Shown here piece by piece: positions 15,001-27,964 of a DNA stretch of 64,000 nt (within the stretch, counting starts at the first letter, position 1; each line of letters starts with the position of its first letter). The notes under the pieces are model-generated. The model searched no databases and had not been told where the DNA came from. It worked only from the letters and a program-made list of their open reading frames with translations. The translations under genes were made by a program, and so were the position numbers. Source of the DNA: Limnanthes douglasii subsp. nivea (taxonomy: Eukaryota; Streptophyta; Magnoliopsida; Brassicales; Limnanthaceae); assembly GCA_036936605.1 (NCBI GenBank), contig JAUPFV010000002.1, forward strand, positions 250,563,305-250,627,304, read 5' to 3'.

Positions 15001-15700
15001 TTATGGCAGATGACTGAAGGGTCGGCACCTGAAACGTCGCTATCTTCCCATGCAAACACATCCAAATTTTTCGCTAACAGTTCGACAAATGATTGGTTAA
15101 AAAGAGAATTTAGATGATTACCCAACCGAGAGGTGCGGCCTTTGGCCACTATCTCCTCAACCAAGTCAGGCGGGTCCTCTTCTAGATTTTGCTACCCTTA
15201 GATCATCTACTAGTTTGGGTGAGGGTGGTACAATACTTTTTTCCCCTGCTCCCCCTCACCATTTAATTGTTTTTGTAGGGGCTTTGACGGGTCAACGGTG
15301 ACCGCGTAACATGATTTTGCAGCACGTTGAGTTTCTCTGATGACTCCCACTATATTTCCCACTAGGTACTTGATATATTGTCTGTACGTGCACGGGGTGG
15401 CTTCCGTTATGTGCAACCAAGGGCTGCATATTATTACTTGATACATTTTCTGAACATCCACTTCGACAACACATTGAGACACTTGTCTTTCGTAACCGAC
15501 CAATATTCGTTGGGTGGGCTTGTAGGGAGGAACATTTTTTCATTCGGTCATAGCTTCCTTTAGATATGATGTTGACAGAGTTTTTCTCGTCTACTAGAAC
15601 TCGAGTTACCATAACCCCTTCAATGTCAAGGTTTATTGTCAACGCATTTTCATGGGTTGTGCTGATCCCCGTAGGTCGTAGTTATTAAACGTGACGTCTG
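12010..15700 (-). pseudogene. Pol relic (protease, RT, RNase H, integrase) of Tat-type element 1
   Basis: Minus-strand fragments follow pol order. The protease near 15640-15290 reads RVLVDEKNSVNIIS where D-S/T-G-S is expected, so the catalytic triad is lost. RT runs from about 15160 to 14230 (FMDAYLGYNQI, YEEHTTFQ). Its YxDD box is YIDAI near 14510, with the second Asp replaced. The RT-RNase H linker with GRLTKWSIEF is near 13850, and RNase H with NNVPEYEAVIYGMKLAL near 13570. Integrase has WGIDLVGPIP near 12870 and ends with the C-terminal GKLRPNWDGH region near 12150. Multiple stops and frameshifts rule out function. Confidence 0.85.
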
Positions 15701-16033
15701 CCACTGCGTTGCGGTAGTTATGATACGAGGGAGCCTCGACCTCACATACTTTAAGGTCGGCTTGCACCTTTTTGCTTGTTTTTTTCCATTGTCCCATCTC
15801 AGAGTTTCCGGACGATAGTGAAAATAGACGGAGATCGGCCCCCCTTATCAGAGATAATATTACTAGCTACCTCTGAATGTCTTTTCTTGCTAGCATTCTC
15901 TTTGATAATTATATCAAACTGACCCTCCTAGAATGGTGAATAGCAATTGTTGTTTTCCTTTATCTTTTTTGGTATAATTATCAGGCTTGTCTTCATTAAC
16001 CGGGTGTATTTCTTCCCTCTACTCGAGTCGTCT

Positions 16034-16531
16034 TTAGTGATCTTGTTTCCTGATAAACCGGATGAGATTCTCGTTGTCTATCAACCTTTGAATTTCTTCT
16101 TTGATTTGCCAACACTTATTGGTCGGGTGTCCGTGATCGTTGTGGTATGAGCAAAAATACCTACTTGATCGATTGAAACCGGGGGCGCGCATTACTCGTG
16201 GCATTTGATACTTTGTTCTTCCCTTCGTTGGATCGTATATGACTAATTTGGACTCGGTCAATGGGGTAAATTTCTTGGATGGATTTTCATAATGTTGTGG
16301 TTGTCGGCTGGTGTCCCGACGAGGTGCGTCATTAGTCATTCTTCGGTCATGCAGTCTCCCTTTAGAATCGGAGACATACCTGTCGGGTGAGTCTCATTTC
16401 CGAGCATCATCTATTCGTATGAACGTGTCCGTGCGGTCAAGTAGATCTCCCATCACCTCCATTGGGAACTTGATCAGGTCGGAGTTTCGCCGTTCAAGAT
16501 ATCTCTTCAGGGAGGATACAACCATGTAAAT
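16034..16531 (-). pseudogene. C-terminal gag relic of Tat-type element 1
   Basis: The longest piece (16339-16034) encodes a basic region, then CSYHNDHGHPTNKCW, a zinc-knuckle-like C-x-x-H-x-x-x-G-H-x-T-x-x-C motif typical of this gag type, then EEIQRLIDN. Upstream, to 16531, MVVSSLKRYLERRN continues gag after a stop. The N-terminal capsid part is absent because element 2 begins here on the other strand. Confidence 0.75.
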
Positions 16532-16535
16532 CCAA

Positions 16536-17450
16536 CTACACGTTTAGAGAGAGGCAGGAGAATAAGGATAATGAAGACGAAAGTAAGGGAGTTAAACAAC
16601 TGAAAAAGAAGTATAGGGGGCTCGAGCACGAGGAGTAGTCACGTAATGTAATCTTCAAGAAAAGCAAAGCAAATCACGAGGCCGAGTACAAATGACGAGA
16701 TACCGAATATGGAAGCCTATGTTCTACAAGAGTAGGAATCCATCTGGTATGGACCAATTACAAAAGACCAACTACCCAGAAGTTTGACCCATACCAGATG
16801 GATTCCTACGATGAGTTGGGGGACCCTAAACATCATCAAGAATCATTCAGAAATATGATGATGATGATCAACCCGGACGGTGTCCTACTTTTTTTTTATC
16901 ATTCTCCATGGAGTTCAACGGAAACCTCGTGGACTGGTTTAATGGCCTTCTAAAACGGACTATCAACGACTTTGAAAGTCTGTGGAACACATTCAAAAAT
17001 TACTTCATGGGGAATAAAGAGAATAAAAAGACAGGTCGTCCATATATAACGTATACCGACAAAAAAGATTAATGATTAAAATTTATGTGAAACAATTCAT
17101 AAATGAGATATAATGGTGGCCTATTTCTAGAGGAGATTACATACACAAGGGCATTTGTATGATGATCTCTTAGTATTCCTAGTTTAAACTATGAAAGACA
17201 TTTTTGCTAGATTAGACCAGTTCATTCGAGTAGAGGAATCAAGAGAGAAGCATCTGCTCCTAACAACCAAAGGATTCAGTATCAGACAGGAAAATGAGAG
17301 ATGAGGCCAGACGCAACGACCTCATACATGACGAGCTCGCTTGTATTCCATCAAGCAGATCGAAGGCCTTGTACTTTGATAACCCCATATGACACTTCAC
17401 CCCACTAACAGAGAACATTACCACTATTTATGACAAGAATAAGAGAAAGA
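16536..17450 (+). pseudogene. Gag relic of Tat-type element 2
   Basis: The relic starts with a charged coiled coil (ERQENKDNEDESKGVKQLKK), then a capsid-like part near 16800 (DSYDELGDPKHHQESFRNM), matching the gag start pattern seen in element 3 (DSYDGSGDLEHHLEHFKN). The frame breaks repeatedly, for example by a TAG near 16640 and frameshifts near 16890. Confidence 0.65.
16732..16809. repeat. Perfect 21-bp inverted repeat inside the gag relic of element 2
   Basis: The arm at 16732-16752 is the exact reverse complement of the arm at 16789-16809, with a 36-bp loop. The right arm is ordinary gag coding sequence (compare 40299-40325 in element 3), so the left arm is probably an inverted local copy. 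A transcript could fold here, but nothing else supports a small-RNA gene. Confidence 0.85.
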
Positions 17451-17829
17451 CGAGATACCAACCACCTCGTCATAAGCTGGCCCTGAGAAATGCTCGATCT
17501 CGTTCTTTCTACGCGCTTATTATAATGACCACAACACTCCGTAATCCTCTGTTGGAAACTACAGAAATAAATCCAGCGATTAATAGAAAATAGGAAGCTC
17601 ATCCAATTCGTTACACATAAAGAGATAAAATGAAGTGACGATAAAAAACACCGGTGAATCAATTGACAGTGAACATAACCAACGACCAGATGACAAAGGC
17701 AAAAAATAATGGCTATATACCATCTCTGGGGAGGAAACTTTTTCTGGATCAAAGATAGATACTAGGAAAAAAGATAAGATCTTGAGGTCCATATGGTGGA
17801 AGAATTCTCCATAATCGTTACCAAAGGGA

Positions 17830-20800
17830 AATCACCAACCTTACCTCTAACGAAGACAATCTAAAGGGCATAGTCACACCCTATGAAGATTCTTTAATCA
17901 TCAATAAATACATGGAAAAGGTCATGGTATCCCACGTTCTGGCAGATAATTGTAGCCAGCCAACGTAATTTTCAAATCCAGTTACAACAAAATGCTAGGA
18001 GTACCACTATACAAGCTCACAGACAAGTAGCTAGTTAACAACAAGGGGTGATCATCTACATGTGTGAGGGAGGTTATAATTTTGGTAAATGCTCACAAAT
18101 GAGATAAGGAAACACCAATGTGGATGCTATTTATGATATCTAATGCACAAAAGCCCATTCTTTCAAGCATTCCTTGTATAATGACCTTGGAAACAAAGAA
18201 TGGAACCCAAGACCCATTCTATCAAGCATTACCTTAAGTATCCTATTGGAAATCAGGTTAGACTCCTCAGAGGATGCAGAGAAGTGAATTGAGCTGTTAT
18301 GCAATGTTATTAGCTCATGCAAAGCCAACTCAACAACAACTAATAAAGTAGGGGGAAGATCATCAACACGATGACAATATTCAGATAGGAACCAAGGTCG
18401 AAGACCCACGGTACGAGATAAAATGTAACGACACCCTTGAAAATATAACTATTGAGACCCTCTAAGCAGGAAAGGTATTTCAAGTGGAAAACCAATTGGA
18501 CCCATATTTCAAGAGAATATTATTTAATTTATTGTATGAGAATTCAGATGTTTTTGCCTATAGTGCTGATAATATTTCAGGAGACAGTCCCTCATTTTCC
18601 ATAAATTGTTTATTCATACGAGTATGCGACCGATTTGACAAAAGTAGTGAAATTTTATTCATAAAATCTGATACAATTGCCAAAGAGGTTGAGAAACTGC
18701 TCAAGTTATGGCACATAAGAGAAGAAAAAACTGACATGGGTTTCCACTCCCGTGTCGGTAAAAAATAAGAACATAAAAAAGGATGTGTGTTGACTTTACT
18801 GATCTTAAAAAAGCCAACCCTAAGGATTCTTTCCCCTTGCCTCGCATGATCAACTTGTAGATACAACCTCGAGTCACGTGATGCTCTCTTAAATAGATGC
18901 ATATTCAGAATGCAATCACATAAGGTTGCACCCACACGATGAGGAACACACTACCTTTCAAACTGGGCGAGGTTTGTACTGCTTGAAAATTATGTCGTTC
19001 AGTTTAGAAAATACGGGTTCAACCTATCAAATGCTCATCGACCATATTTTTAACAAGCAACTAGGAATGAACATGAAGGTCCACATTAACGATATGATCA
19101 TCAAAAGTGACACCGAATATTGGAAGCTTGATATCATATCTGGCATTTTTACCATTCTATCCCAATTCAACCTCAAGTTGAACCCTTTGAAATTTTTCTT
19201 CGATGTTCAAAGCGGCTAGTCTCTGGGGTACATCATCAATAAGAATGAGATCGAGTTCGTTCTCGAGAAATTAAGAGCATTACTCATCATGGATCCGCCG
19301 TGAAACATTAAATAACTTCAAAGACTCACAAGTAACCTAGCTGCCCTATCGCAATTCATCTCCCAAGCGTCTTACAAAATCTATAATTTCTTTGAGATCT
19401 CAAAAAAGAAAACATATTTAGCTGGAACGCTGAATGTGACAGATCTTTTATGTGCCCTAAAAAATACTTGACCTCACCGGGAAATTTATCGGCCTCAATC
19501 CGAGGTGAGTCTTTGTATTTATATTTATCCATCTCCGAGCACGTTGTCAACACCTTGTTCGTCAGGGAACAAAAGGGAATGCATTGTCTGGTCTATTATA
19601 TTAGTAAGATTTTACTCAAAGTAGAGACATAATACTTGAACCTCTAAAATTTAGCGTTGGAACTTATGGTGGCAACAATAAAAATGTGGTCTTATTTTTA
19701 AAACTATACAATTATTATTTTCAGTTCTTTTTCCTTCAAAAGCATCTTGCAAAACTCTAAGGTTTCAGGACGACTGATGCGATGGTCAGTCAAACTTGGT
19801 GAATAAGAGATCTTATACGAGCCTCGTATGGTAATTAAAAGCCAAGAGTGGCTGGCTTCATGAAACAATTCACCAGTGGTAGGGTTCAAACGATAAACAC
19901 CATGGTAACCTGCGACGATGACATTACGGGTGGGTCATTGAAGTGAATGGTGCATCCAACACTAATAGGGGAGGAACCGACGTCCTACTATGAGCATCGT
20001 TCGGAGAAAAACTTTACCAGCCCATCAAGCTACGTTACAATGTCACTAATAACACCATGGACTACGAAGCGGTCATTGGAGGGCTCAAATTTGCTCATAT
20101 ATGTAGAAGTAAAAATATTCGCGTTTGTTCTGACTCCCAACTCATGATAAGTCAGGACAATGTCGTATACAAGGCAAAACATAAAAACACGAAAGACTAC
20201 TTGGAGACTTTGAAAACTTAGGAATGAAAATTCGATGATATTGAGTACGATTAAGTGATCCAATCAGTAACTTAACCGCAAACGTGTTGGCAAAAGTGGC
20301 GGATCTAAGGGACAACCTGCTTGTAATTTTGTAAGATAAACAAATCGGAGGTCCTGACGACCGACATAGTTAACGAGTGACGACACCTATCCTACCTCCG
20401 TGACCAAATTCTTCTATCAGATAAAGTCGAGGCAATAACGCTGAAGTTGCGCGTGGTCAAGTATACAGTTCTTGAAAATGTTCTTTACTTCAGGGGTACC
20501 ACACGACCAGTGTTGTGGTATTTGAACAGAGAAGAGGCCATTCTGGCACGTACAGATCTATGTGAAGGGGTAACACTGGCTCATTATGGATATTTGAGTT
20601 TAATTCGTCGGTTTCTTTTGGTATGTTACTATTAGCTCAAACTAGCGACCGATGCCAAAGATTTATTTAAAGTTGTGTTGCTTTCCAAAAATGAACCCGC
20701 ACAAATCATCTACCCAACAAACCAATGAGTCTTTCTCGTGTCCTATGCCATTTTTACAAATGTGGAATTAATCTAGTTAGGACCATACCGATGTCTACGA

Positions 20801-21190
20801 GCAGAAGACAATATTTGGTGATGGCCATAGATTATTTCTCCAAATCGGTGGAATTGAAGGTCGACCATAAAACAAGAGCATAAAGAAGCATATAACAATG
20901 ATGAGCGCCCAATGGCCATCGCTTAATCAAAGAAAAATACGATCAGACTCAAGTAAGGAGATCGCATTATAAAATCTCAATGAAAAGTCAATTTAACTCA
21001 CAACTCAACCTAAGACACTGGTAGAAGGAGACCTCATCATGAATAAAATTTTCTAGGGAGTCAAATATAGAATAATCGGTAAGCTCGCTCCAAACTGTGA
21101 CGGTTCATTAAAAATTATCTCCGAAGGACACCACGAAGCATATCACTCATGTAATATCACTCACATGAAATTTTATACCTCAACTTTGTA
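17830..21190 (+). pseudogene. Pol relic of Tat-type element 2
   Basis: The protease near 17920 reads VLADNCS instead of VLVDNGS. The RT N-terminus at 18484 gives FKRILFNLLYENSDVFAY. RT core at 18926-19219 has YEEHTTFQ-like DEEHTTFQ, LENTGSTYQMLIDHIF and the catalytic box as INDM (19082-19100), the first Asp replaced by Asn. RNase H near 20050 has MDYEAVIGGLKFAH and SDSQLMISQD. The integrase HHCC region and core are near 20580-20880, and the C-terminal GKLAPNCDGSLKI near 21080. It contains many stops. Confidence 0.8.
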
Positions 21191-21649
21191 ATTCAATTGT
21201 GCAGTTTTTCCCTTTTAATGGAATATGAGGTTTTTAACGAGGCACGTCCAGGGTCATGAATAATAATAAAGACTTTTTCCAAAAAAATTATCATTTATGC
21301 TCTTACTTCTTTTTATGTGTTGTTATTACTCTTCATATAAAAATAATACCCACGCGGCCACTTGTTAACTTTCGATAAATAAGAATAATTTCCATAATGA
21401 TAATGTACACACATTTTCTAAGCAATATTCAATTATTGATTTTTCCATCATAACACTTTGTTACCATACTACCATTACAATTATCTCCACGATCTGACAT
21501 TTTCCCAAATATAAAAAAACATGATGACACAATCCATTCACCCTTACAACTACGTTTAGAATATCTAGAAAATCACATCATAGATGATAGTGTACTATGA
21601 TTATATAAAAATCATGGTGTTCTAACCGCGCCTACAGTTTCCAAAACGA

Positions 21650-22020
21650 TAGAAGATGCAAGTATTCCTACAAGGTACTAACCTACAGGTGAAATTAACG
21701 AATTGGTAACAAAATCATGCCCAAGGTGGAAACATTATTGAAGACACAAGTAGACATATTATTCCCTAGCCTATTGGTCAAATCGTAATGTTGGGCACCC
21801 AAACCAAACCTTATGTAAAAACACCACCGGGATATGTCAGTAGTCTTACTATGCCCTAGCGTATAAGTCAAATCGCAATGTTGGGCACCCAAAGCAACCT
21901 GAGATGGAAACACCATTAATATATACAAGTAGCCATACTGTCTCATAGCCTATGTGTCAAATTACAACATTGGTTAACCATACCAACCATGAGATAGAAA
22001 CACCATAAGAATATGCAATT
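21650..22020. repeat. Tandem repeats of about 90 bp after pol of Tat-type element 2
   Basis: About four diverged units are seen, each containing a GGAAACA or GAAACACCA start, a CATACT or CATATTATTCCCTAGCC-like middle and GTCAAAT followed by GTTGGGCACCCAAA. The layout matches the 90-bp array of element 3 at 44.88-45.24 kb. Confidence 0.65.
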
Positions 22021-22549
22021 AACAAAATCAATTAATTTTGCGATGCCACAAACTTTTTTCTATTCGCCGACTCTTAATTCGTTATTCATCAAACCCTATG
22101 CTTCACTGTAGCTAAAAATGAAACCATCATCTCATTACAAATGTGATAAATGTTCGACTTGGATAATTTTTTTACTTACTTGATATTGTATCCATAAAAA
22201 TGATATTGTATTAACAACATGTAACCTAAAACTGTCATATTACTTAACCAATGCCTAACAAATACTTAAATGGGTTATTGTTGAGTATATATATTGCAAT
22301 ATGATCTATAAGTAATCACAGTGCTAATAAATTTCTAAATAAGTTTAATTCCATGAATAACATAAGAGAATTACATAACTTATTGAATTTCAAATTACTA
22401 AAACTATATAGTATAAAAACTACACATGATATATGCAGAAAAGTGAATATTATATTAGTTAATTGAATTTTATACATATGTAAATCAATAATAATACAAT
22501 ATAAAACCATATTGAAAACTAAAATAATACAACCTATTAATATATTATT

Positions 22550-23830
22550 AGTCAATGACGCTTATGAAACTAATATATGTATAAAATATCTTGTGTATTA
22601 ATACCTTAGTAAGAAGATCAACAACCATAATGTTATATCGATATGTTCAATTGTGATACGATGGGTTATATTGTGATATGACTATGATACCCTCTTTTTA
22701 AATTATATAAACTTGATATCTACGTGTTTAAACTTATTCATTCTATTGTTGCAATTAAGAAAACATGATTATTAAATTTTTTGTTAAGCAAAAGAATGTT
22801 ACTTTTTTCAATTTTTTATACTATACAAATCATGTTACAAAAATCTTTAGTCACCCTACCTTGTTGAAAGTTTCAACACAAGGCATATATTTTGTTTTCC
22901 TGATATAAAATATAATAAAAGTTTACTTTACATTTTTTATGTAATGATATCTCATGTTAGAAGCAATGTGCTTTTCGATATAAACTTATGACTACCCATA
23001 CAACCAAATTTATTTTATTAAAATAATTTATAATCTTCAGATTATCACGTCTCATATAAGTTAATATGTAATATTTTGTTCTCCAACAGTATCAAATGAT
23101 TTTTTTATATTATTCTTCAATGGTCTATGTCCAAACCACACAAGAATTTACCCATTATTCATACGATACTCGTGATATCGAAAGACATTTTTGACTGTCT
23201 TCTGATGGTATATGCTCGATTTACTCATTTATCAATCAAGGAGTTTTATGATAAATGTATATCTGATTTTTGGTACACATTGGAGTGTACATAGGACTTA
23301 TAACAGACAAGGTCTATGAAATCTCATGTATCCAATGAATTTCTAATTCATTATTGGGATACTACATTAGAGAAACTATCAAAATTTTCCACAATAATGT
23401 TTATAACATTGACCTTTTTCATGATATATTGTTACAACATACTTTAAATTTATGTATTTAATAAAAACCTATAATATCTCGAGAATATCTTGAATAATCT
23501 AAATTATAAATAAATAAAGTTCAGCCCCAATATATTTTAAATTAAATTGGATTACAGAAAGCCTTTGCAGCATACACTAATTCTTTATCATTACTAGTCA
23601 TAGTATGTCATCCATATATAATACTAAATAAATTATTTTACTCCTGATAAACATGTTATACACATAATTTAAATAATTCATCTCAAAACCAAATGATGTG
23701 ATAATGCCCATGACCTTTTGGTACAATTGAAAACATATATGTTTAAGCTCATAAACATATTTTTCAATATAATACCACCTCAACCTTGAATCACAATAAA
23801 TGAACCTCTTCGAGCAAACATCCCTTATCT
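22550..23830 (-). mobile_element. Decayed Ty1/copia remnant (RT, RNase H and pol end)
   Basis: Minus-strand translation near 23783-23598 gives YQKVMGIITSFGFEMN and LVLYMDDIL, a copia reverse transcriptase with an intact-looking MDD box. Further along, near 22740, KFKHVDIKFI matches the copia RNase H end (SKHIDIKF pattern). Near 22640-22560, VDLLTKVLIHKIF matches the usual pol end (ADPLTKGLPPK pattern). Between these the frame is destroyed by indels and stops. No LTRs are recognised. Confidence 0.7.
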
Positions 23831-26800
23831 AGCAACCGTTTAGAGCAAACAACAATACAACAGGTTTTCCTTTGACCCAGCTTCACCAAGCGTCAAACGA
23901 ACAAGATATCATAACAAACATCAGACCCCGATGACCCAACCATGAGATAACCCTGGAAACTTTTAATACCAAATGCCTCATGTATAGTCATCACATTATA
24001 TAATACTATATATTTGATGCTTCAACCTACCTTAATATATTGTCACCTTACCCACCAGGTTTGATTGAAGTCAATGAAAATAACCCATACGATCCCCTAA
24101 TAGCCTATATGAGGCCACAAGCTCACTAGAGATGGAGTCCTACGTGTCATAGACACTAGGATATTATCCCGCCAGCAATTACATGGCCCCTCAGCACAAC
24201 CATAGGGTTTGAACAGATAAAAAAATGGGGTTCTGCCAACAACATCTAGACAACTAAGAGGTTAATATCAACAAAACCAATATCTTTTATGATGTTTGCG
24301 ATGAAGTTTTACTAGAAATAGAACAAGGATTACTATTAAAATATTTTGATACTCACAAGATCTGTTTGGGTCGGCTTGAGTCTTCGCCACCCTTTGAAGG
24401 CAGTCGCGATAATATTTGAAACCATTGGAGCTTTGGTCGATGTATGATCTTTCTCTAATTTTATCTTCTTGCCGTACACATCTTCACCCAGACCGAATGT
24501 ACTTATTTTTATTTTAGCTGATGTTGCTTCATACTATTCTTTCAATTTTTCCTCCAGCTCAAGGGAAGTCAATTTTTTCATCACTACAAAATCAACTTTA
24601 GGGTTCTTGGCTGATGATGGCGTAAAAAATCCACCACTTTAACAATGACCTCTCCTCTGCAAATATTACCGTTAGATTTCCACCACCAGAATTGGGCAAC
24701 AGTAATGGATATCTCTCCTAGCTTTATGGTTTTCTTTTCCACCAAGTGTCCTTCTCGCTGTATGATTTACGTCTCGAGCCCTCTTCTAAAACTTTGATTT
24801 TTCTGGAGGATTTGTTTTTACCACAGCCGAATCATTTGCACTAGCAACTATATTGTTGCTCATTTTCTTCCTATAATGTCCCACACCCTGAGACTGTGGG
24901 CTTCTCCCTCTCTCTATGTTTGTTGTCCTGAAGCTAAGATACATTCCTTATTCCTTTAATCACTATAAAATGAACTTTTCTGCGAGGGGATTGCCTTTTT
25001 TCCCCCCGATCGAAGGGAAAACCTTTATTTTATAGCAACAAATATCGTAGTCTTACTTGATTTTTTTGGGAGAAAAATCTACCTCCTTCAATGGAAAATT
25101 TCTCACAAAACCCTCATGTGCCCAATAAACCACCACCAAAAAACAACATTGACACAAACAACTTCTTAAAGCTGTTATCAAACTTTTCAGCCTACTTCAC
25201 CATCAAGTCGTAACTCAATTCATCATCCCCCAACCACTTTTTATAGTCTTAATCTACCGCTGCATATATAAATACACAAATACATATAATGAGGATCTAA
25301 TTAAAAAAATATAACACATAAAAATTCATTCCACAGTATTATCACTTACCATTCAGACTCTAAATTCGGGTGCAAGACATCAAATCTCGTACAACGTCAA
25401 TCTCTTGAAACCCAAACACATACACACATTTATTTTTCCAGACCTTATTACAATATTGAAGGTCACTAAAAATCTTGATGAATGGCTCAAAGATAAAGTA
25501 GAAATAAAAATTAACCTTCCTCTCGGTCAATTTACATGCAAGGAGGAAATCATTGAGGTTCAACCCTTGAAAATGGTGCGAGCTAGAATAGAATTCCACA
25601 TCAGCATCATAAAAAACTTAGGCACACCTGCATCATACACAATTTTATTACCTAAAAAATCAAGAATATCTAGGCTTAAAGGGAATTACAGCCCGTTCTT
25701 CAGCATGTAAGTGAAAATAAAACCTCATTATATCTAACATCAAATGGTGTTTTACCTGAATTTGGAAAATAAACCATCACACCGTGATAAAAAAATATAG
25801 ATCTGTTAGTTTTTTTGTCTTCTTTTCCTCCATGGTGTATGTGTACCTATGATCTTTGACCTGCATGATTTGAGTTTTGTCAGTCTTAGAATGCACCTTT
25901 AAGCCTTGCTATTGCCCATATGTTTCAACAGGTATCAAAGCCTTCTCAACATGTTCTGCACCAATATTTAAATGAGGAGCATCATCCGGTCAGACCAGTG
26001 TTATACCCAGGCAATGAAACACAGAAGGCTCCCCGATTGATTCATCACTTCTGTGATTATCGCTAGCAAATACTAAATGTGTTCCTTTTGTTTTCTTTTA
26101 AACCATATTTATTTTTTAAAACAAATAGAATAGGAAATAAGCTTTTAAGGACATACGAAAGCTAAGTTCAAAATATAAATGAAAAAAAGAAGTTTATGAA
26201 TATGGATTTTTCCGAAAACTTTTATGGAGAAATAATGAAAAATAAGAAAAGTGATGTCACATAACTTATATATATGGATACAAGGCTAATAAACATGGTT
26301 TTTCATTTTTATTTAATCCAAGGTTTAGATTGATACATGGTTAACATTGATGAATGATCTACAACATGTAACAAATAACAATCAATGGCTAGTATTGGAG
26401 TAGCAGAACCACCTAAACGCATAAGTCTCTTTCATGTGTTACAACTCCTAAACACATGGTAAAACCTAGACGATTCCAGTTTTGACATCTTTAACTAATT
26501 GCTATTAAGTCATACACATTTTTCCTCTTGACCACATTTACCATCCCAACTTTTTTTTCGACCACATCCTTTAATTAACAACTAAAGTTTTCTTCAAGTA
26601 TATTCTCACAACAACGATGTTTTACTCACATGCTAATTTGGGCTAGGCCAGTTTGACCAATAAATCACCTCCAACCTTTTATTTAGTTCTTTCTTCATTT
26701 TTCAACAAAGACTAAAGGGCTAATCAATGAGCCAAAACCCAAAAACAAAGATTGCATATATGTCTTCACTCGAAAGATGATAACAGTCCTTCCTACATGA

Positions 26801-27964
26801 TTTGAAAGTACTAGGCGGATACTGCCTCCATGGAAATAATATGAAGATTTATTTTCCAATATAATATTAAAGAAAATGTGACATTTAAGTACCGATAAAT
26901 GACTTTAAGATAACTTCTGAAACTCTAGCATCCCGCTATTTGTTCATGTAATTTTTTATTTTAGAAAAATAAAGGTTTTTTCTTCAATTGAAGTTTTGGA
27001 CGACAAACAAATTTTAATATAGGCAAGGACAGGTTCAACATATATTAATATGAAGAAGTCCATAAGGAAAGTTCGCTAGAGTAGGAAAACAAGTTACCAA
27101 GATATTTAAAGACTCTTGAGAGTTCAGACGAAAGAGGTTGTAATACAACTTTGTATACTTTAGGACTATAAAATTCTACATAAATCATTAAACACGATCT
27201 GGAAAACATTAAAACATCTTTGTTAGACATCCACTAAACAAGATACTCAAGATGATCAACTTCACTAAGGTAGTCCTTCCTCAATTCTTTTGCAAGGAGT
27301 AGGGGATACTGATAAGGATGGATTTCACCCGTTGAATCGAAAAGCATATGACTTAAGGTTCATATTTTCAAAAACACCTTTGCCCAAATTCTCAAATGGC
27401 CAAATCACTTTTGACCGTAATTCCCTTTGGCAGAAGCAAGATCATAAAAACTATAAACCAATTACAAGACATTAATATTCCTAGGAGTTGCAGTTTGACA
27501 ACCATTATTCATGTATCAATTCATTTGGAAGTTACAATATTCAAAAGTTATTGAGCAATCAATATATACAGTACATGTAAATACGTTACACTCTCCTCTA
27601 TATAAAAGAAAACAAATTCACTAATAACACATTTACATTCTAATCATATTTTTCCACACCAGATATATACTTATGTTTAGTGCTTCAATTTATGATTCAT
27701 AATTGTTGAAAGTTGATTAGATCATCTTCTAAAATTTTATAAAATTTCTCATGATTTTATAAAATTTTCACATAATCCAAAAGTATGTCCGTTATTCTTA
27801 TCTTTTATAGATTTACATAATATAGAATTTTGAGATTGTACAATTTTTTAAAAGAGGTTAGTTTGTTCACCTCAAACATCATAATTAATCTTTAGTTGAA
27901 TAAAAATAATATATATATATATAATGATGAATTTTATTTATGGACACGAGACAATTGATAAAAG
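23831..27964. other. AT-rich region without a recognised gene; some unassigned coding-like relics
   Basis: No intact gene is visible. On the minus strand, 25710-25360 and 24900-24300 hold broken coding-like stretches (VEFYSSSHHFQGLNLNDF, WKNKCVYVFGFQEIDVV, LEEKLKE, KGWRRLKPTQTD). I cannot place them in a family. By position they could be a relic of an antisense ORF of Tat element 2 displaced by the copia insertion, but this is a guess. 27230-27045 (-) is another short unassigned open frame. Confidence 0.35.

Larger units (their letters stand above)
7500..16535 (-). mobile_element. Tat-type Ty3/gypsy element 1, decayed, missing its 5' LTR
   Basis: On the minus strand, gag (16.53-16.03 kb), protease, reverse transcriptase, RNase H and integrase (to about 12.0 kb) occur in Ty3/gypsy order. 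They are followed by 85-90-bp tandem repeats (11.9-11.6 kb) and a plus-strand ORF relic (8.9-11.3 kb) with a long coiled coil. This plan matches Tat-lineage plant elements, in which an extra ORF, often antisense, sits between pol and the 3' LTR. Every coding part carries stops and frameshifts. The gag N-terminus and 5' LTR are absent because the element meets element 2 head to head at about 16.53 kb. The left boundary is approximate. Confidence 0.8.
16536..22020 (+). mobile_element. Tat-type Ty3/gypsy element 2, heavily decayed, no LTR recognised
   Basis: Plus-strand relics in order: coiled-coil gag N-terminus and capsid (16.54-17.45 kb), protease (about 17.83-18.06), RT (18.48-19.30), RNase H (19.95-20.34), integrase with its C-terminal fold (20.42-21.19), and 90-bp tandem repeats (21.65-22.02). 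DNA and protein resemble element 3 at 39.2-46.5 kb (for example the pol-end motif TCACATGAAATTTTATACCTC and the GAGGTTTTTAA downstream), so they are one family. No 5' LTR precedes gag: the sequence switches directly from inverted element 1. Confidence 0.8.

Noticed and set aside
16732..16809. MicroRNA gene
   Set aside because: A short perfect hairpin alone is not enough: one arm is gag coding sequence, and there is no promoter or conserved target evidence. Kept as an inverted repeat only.
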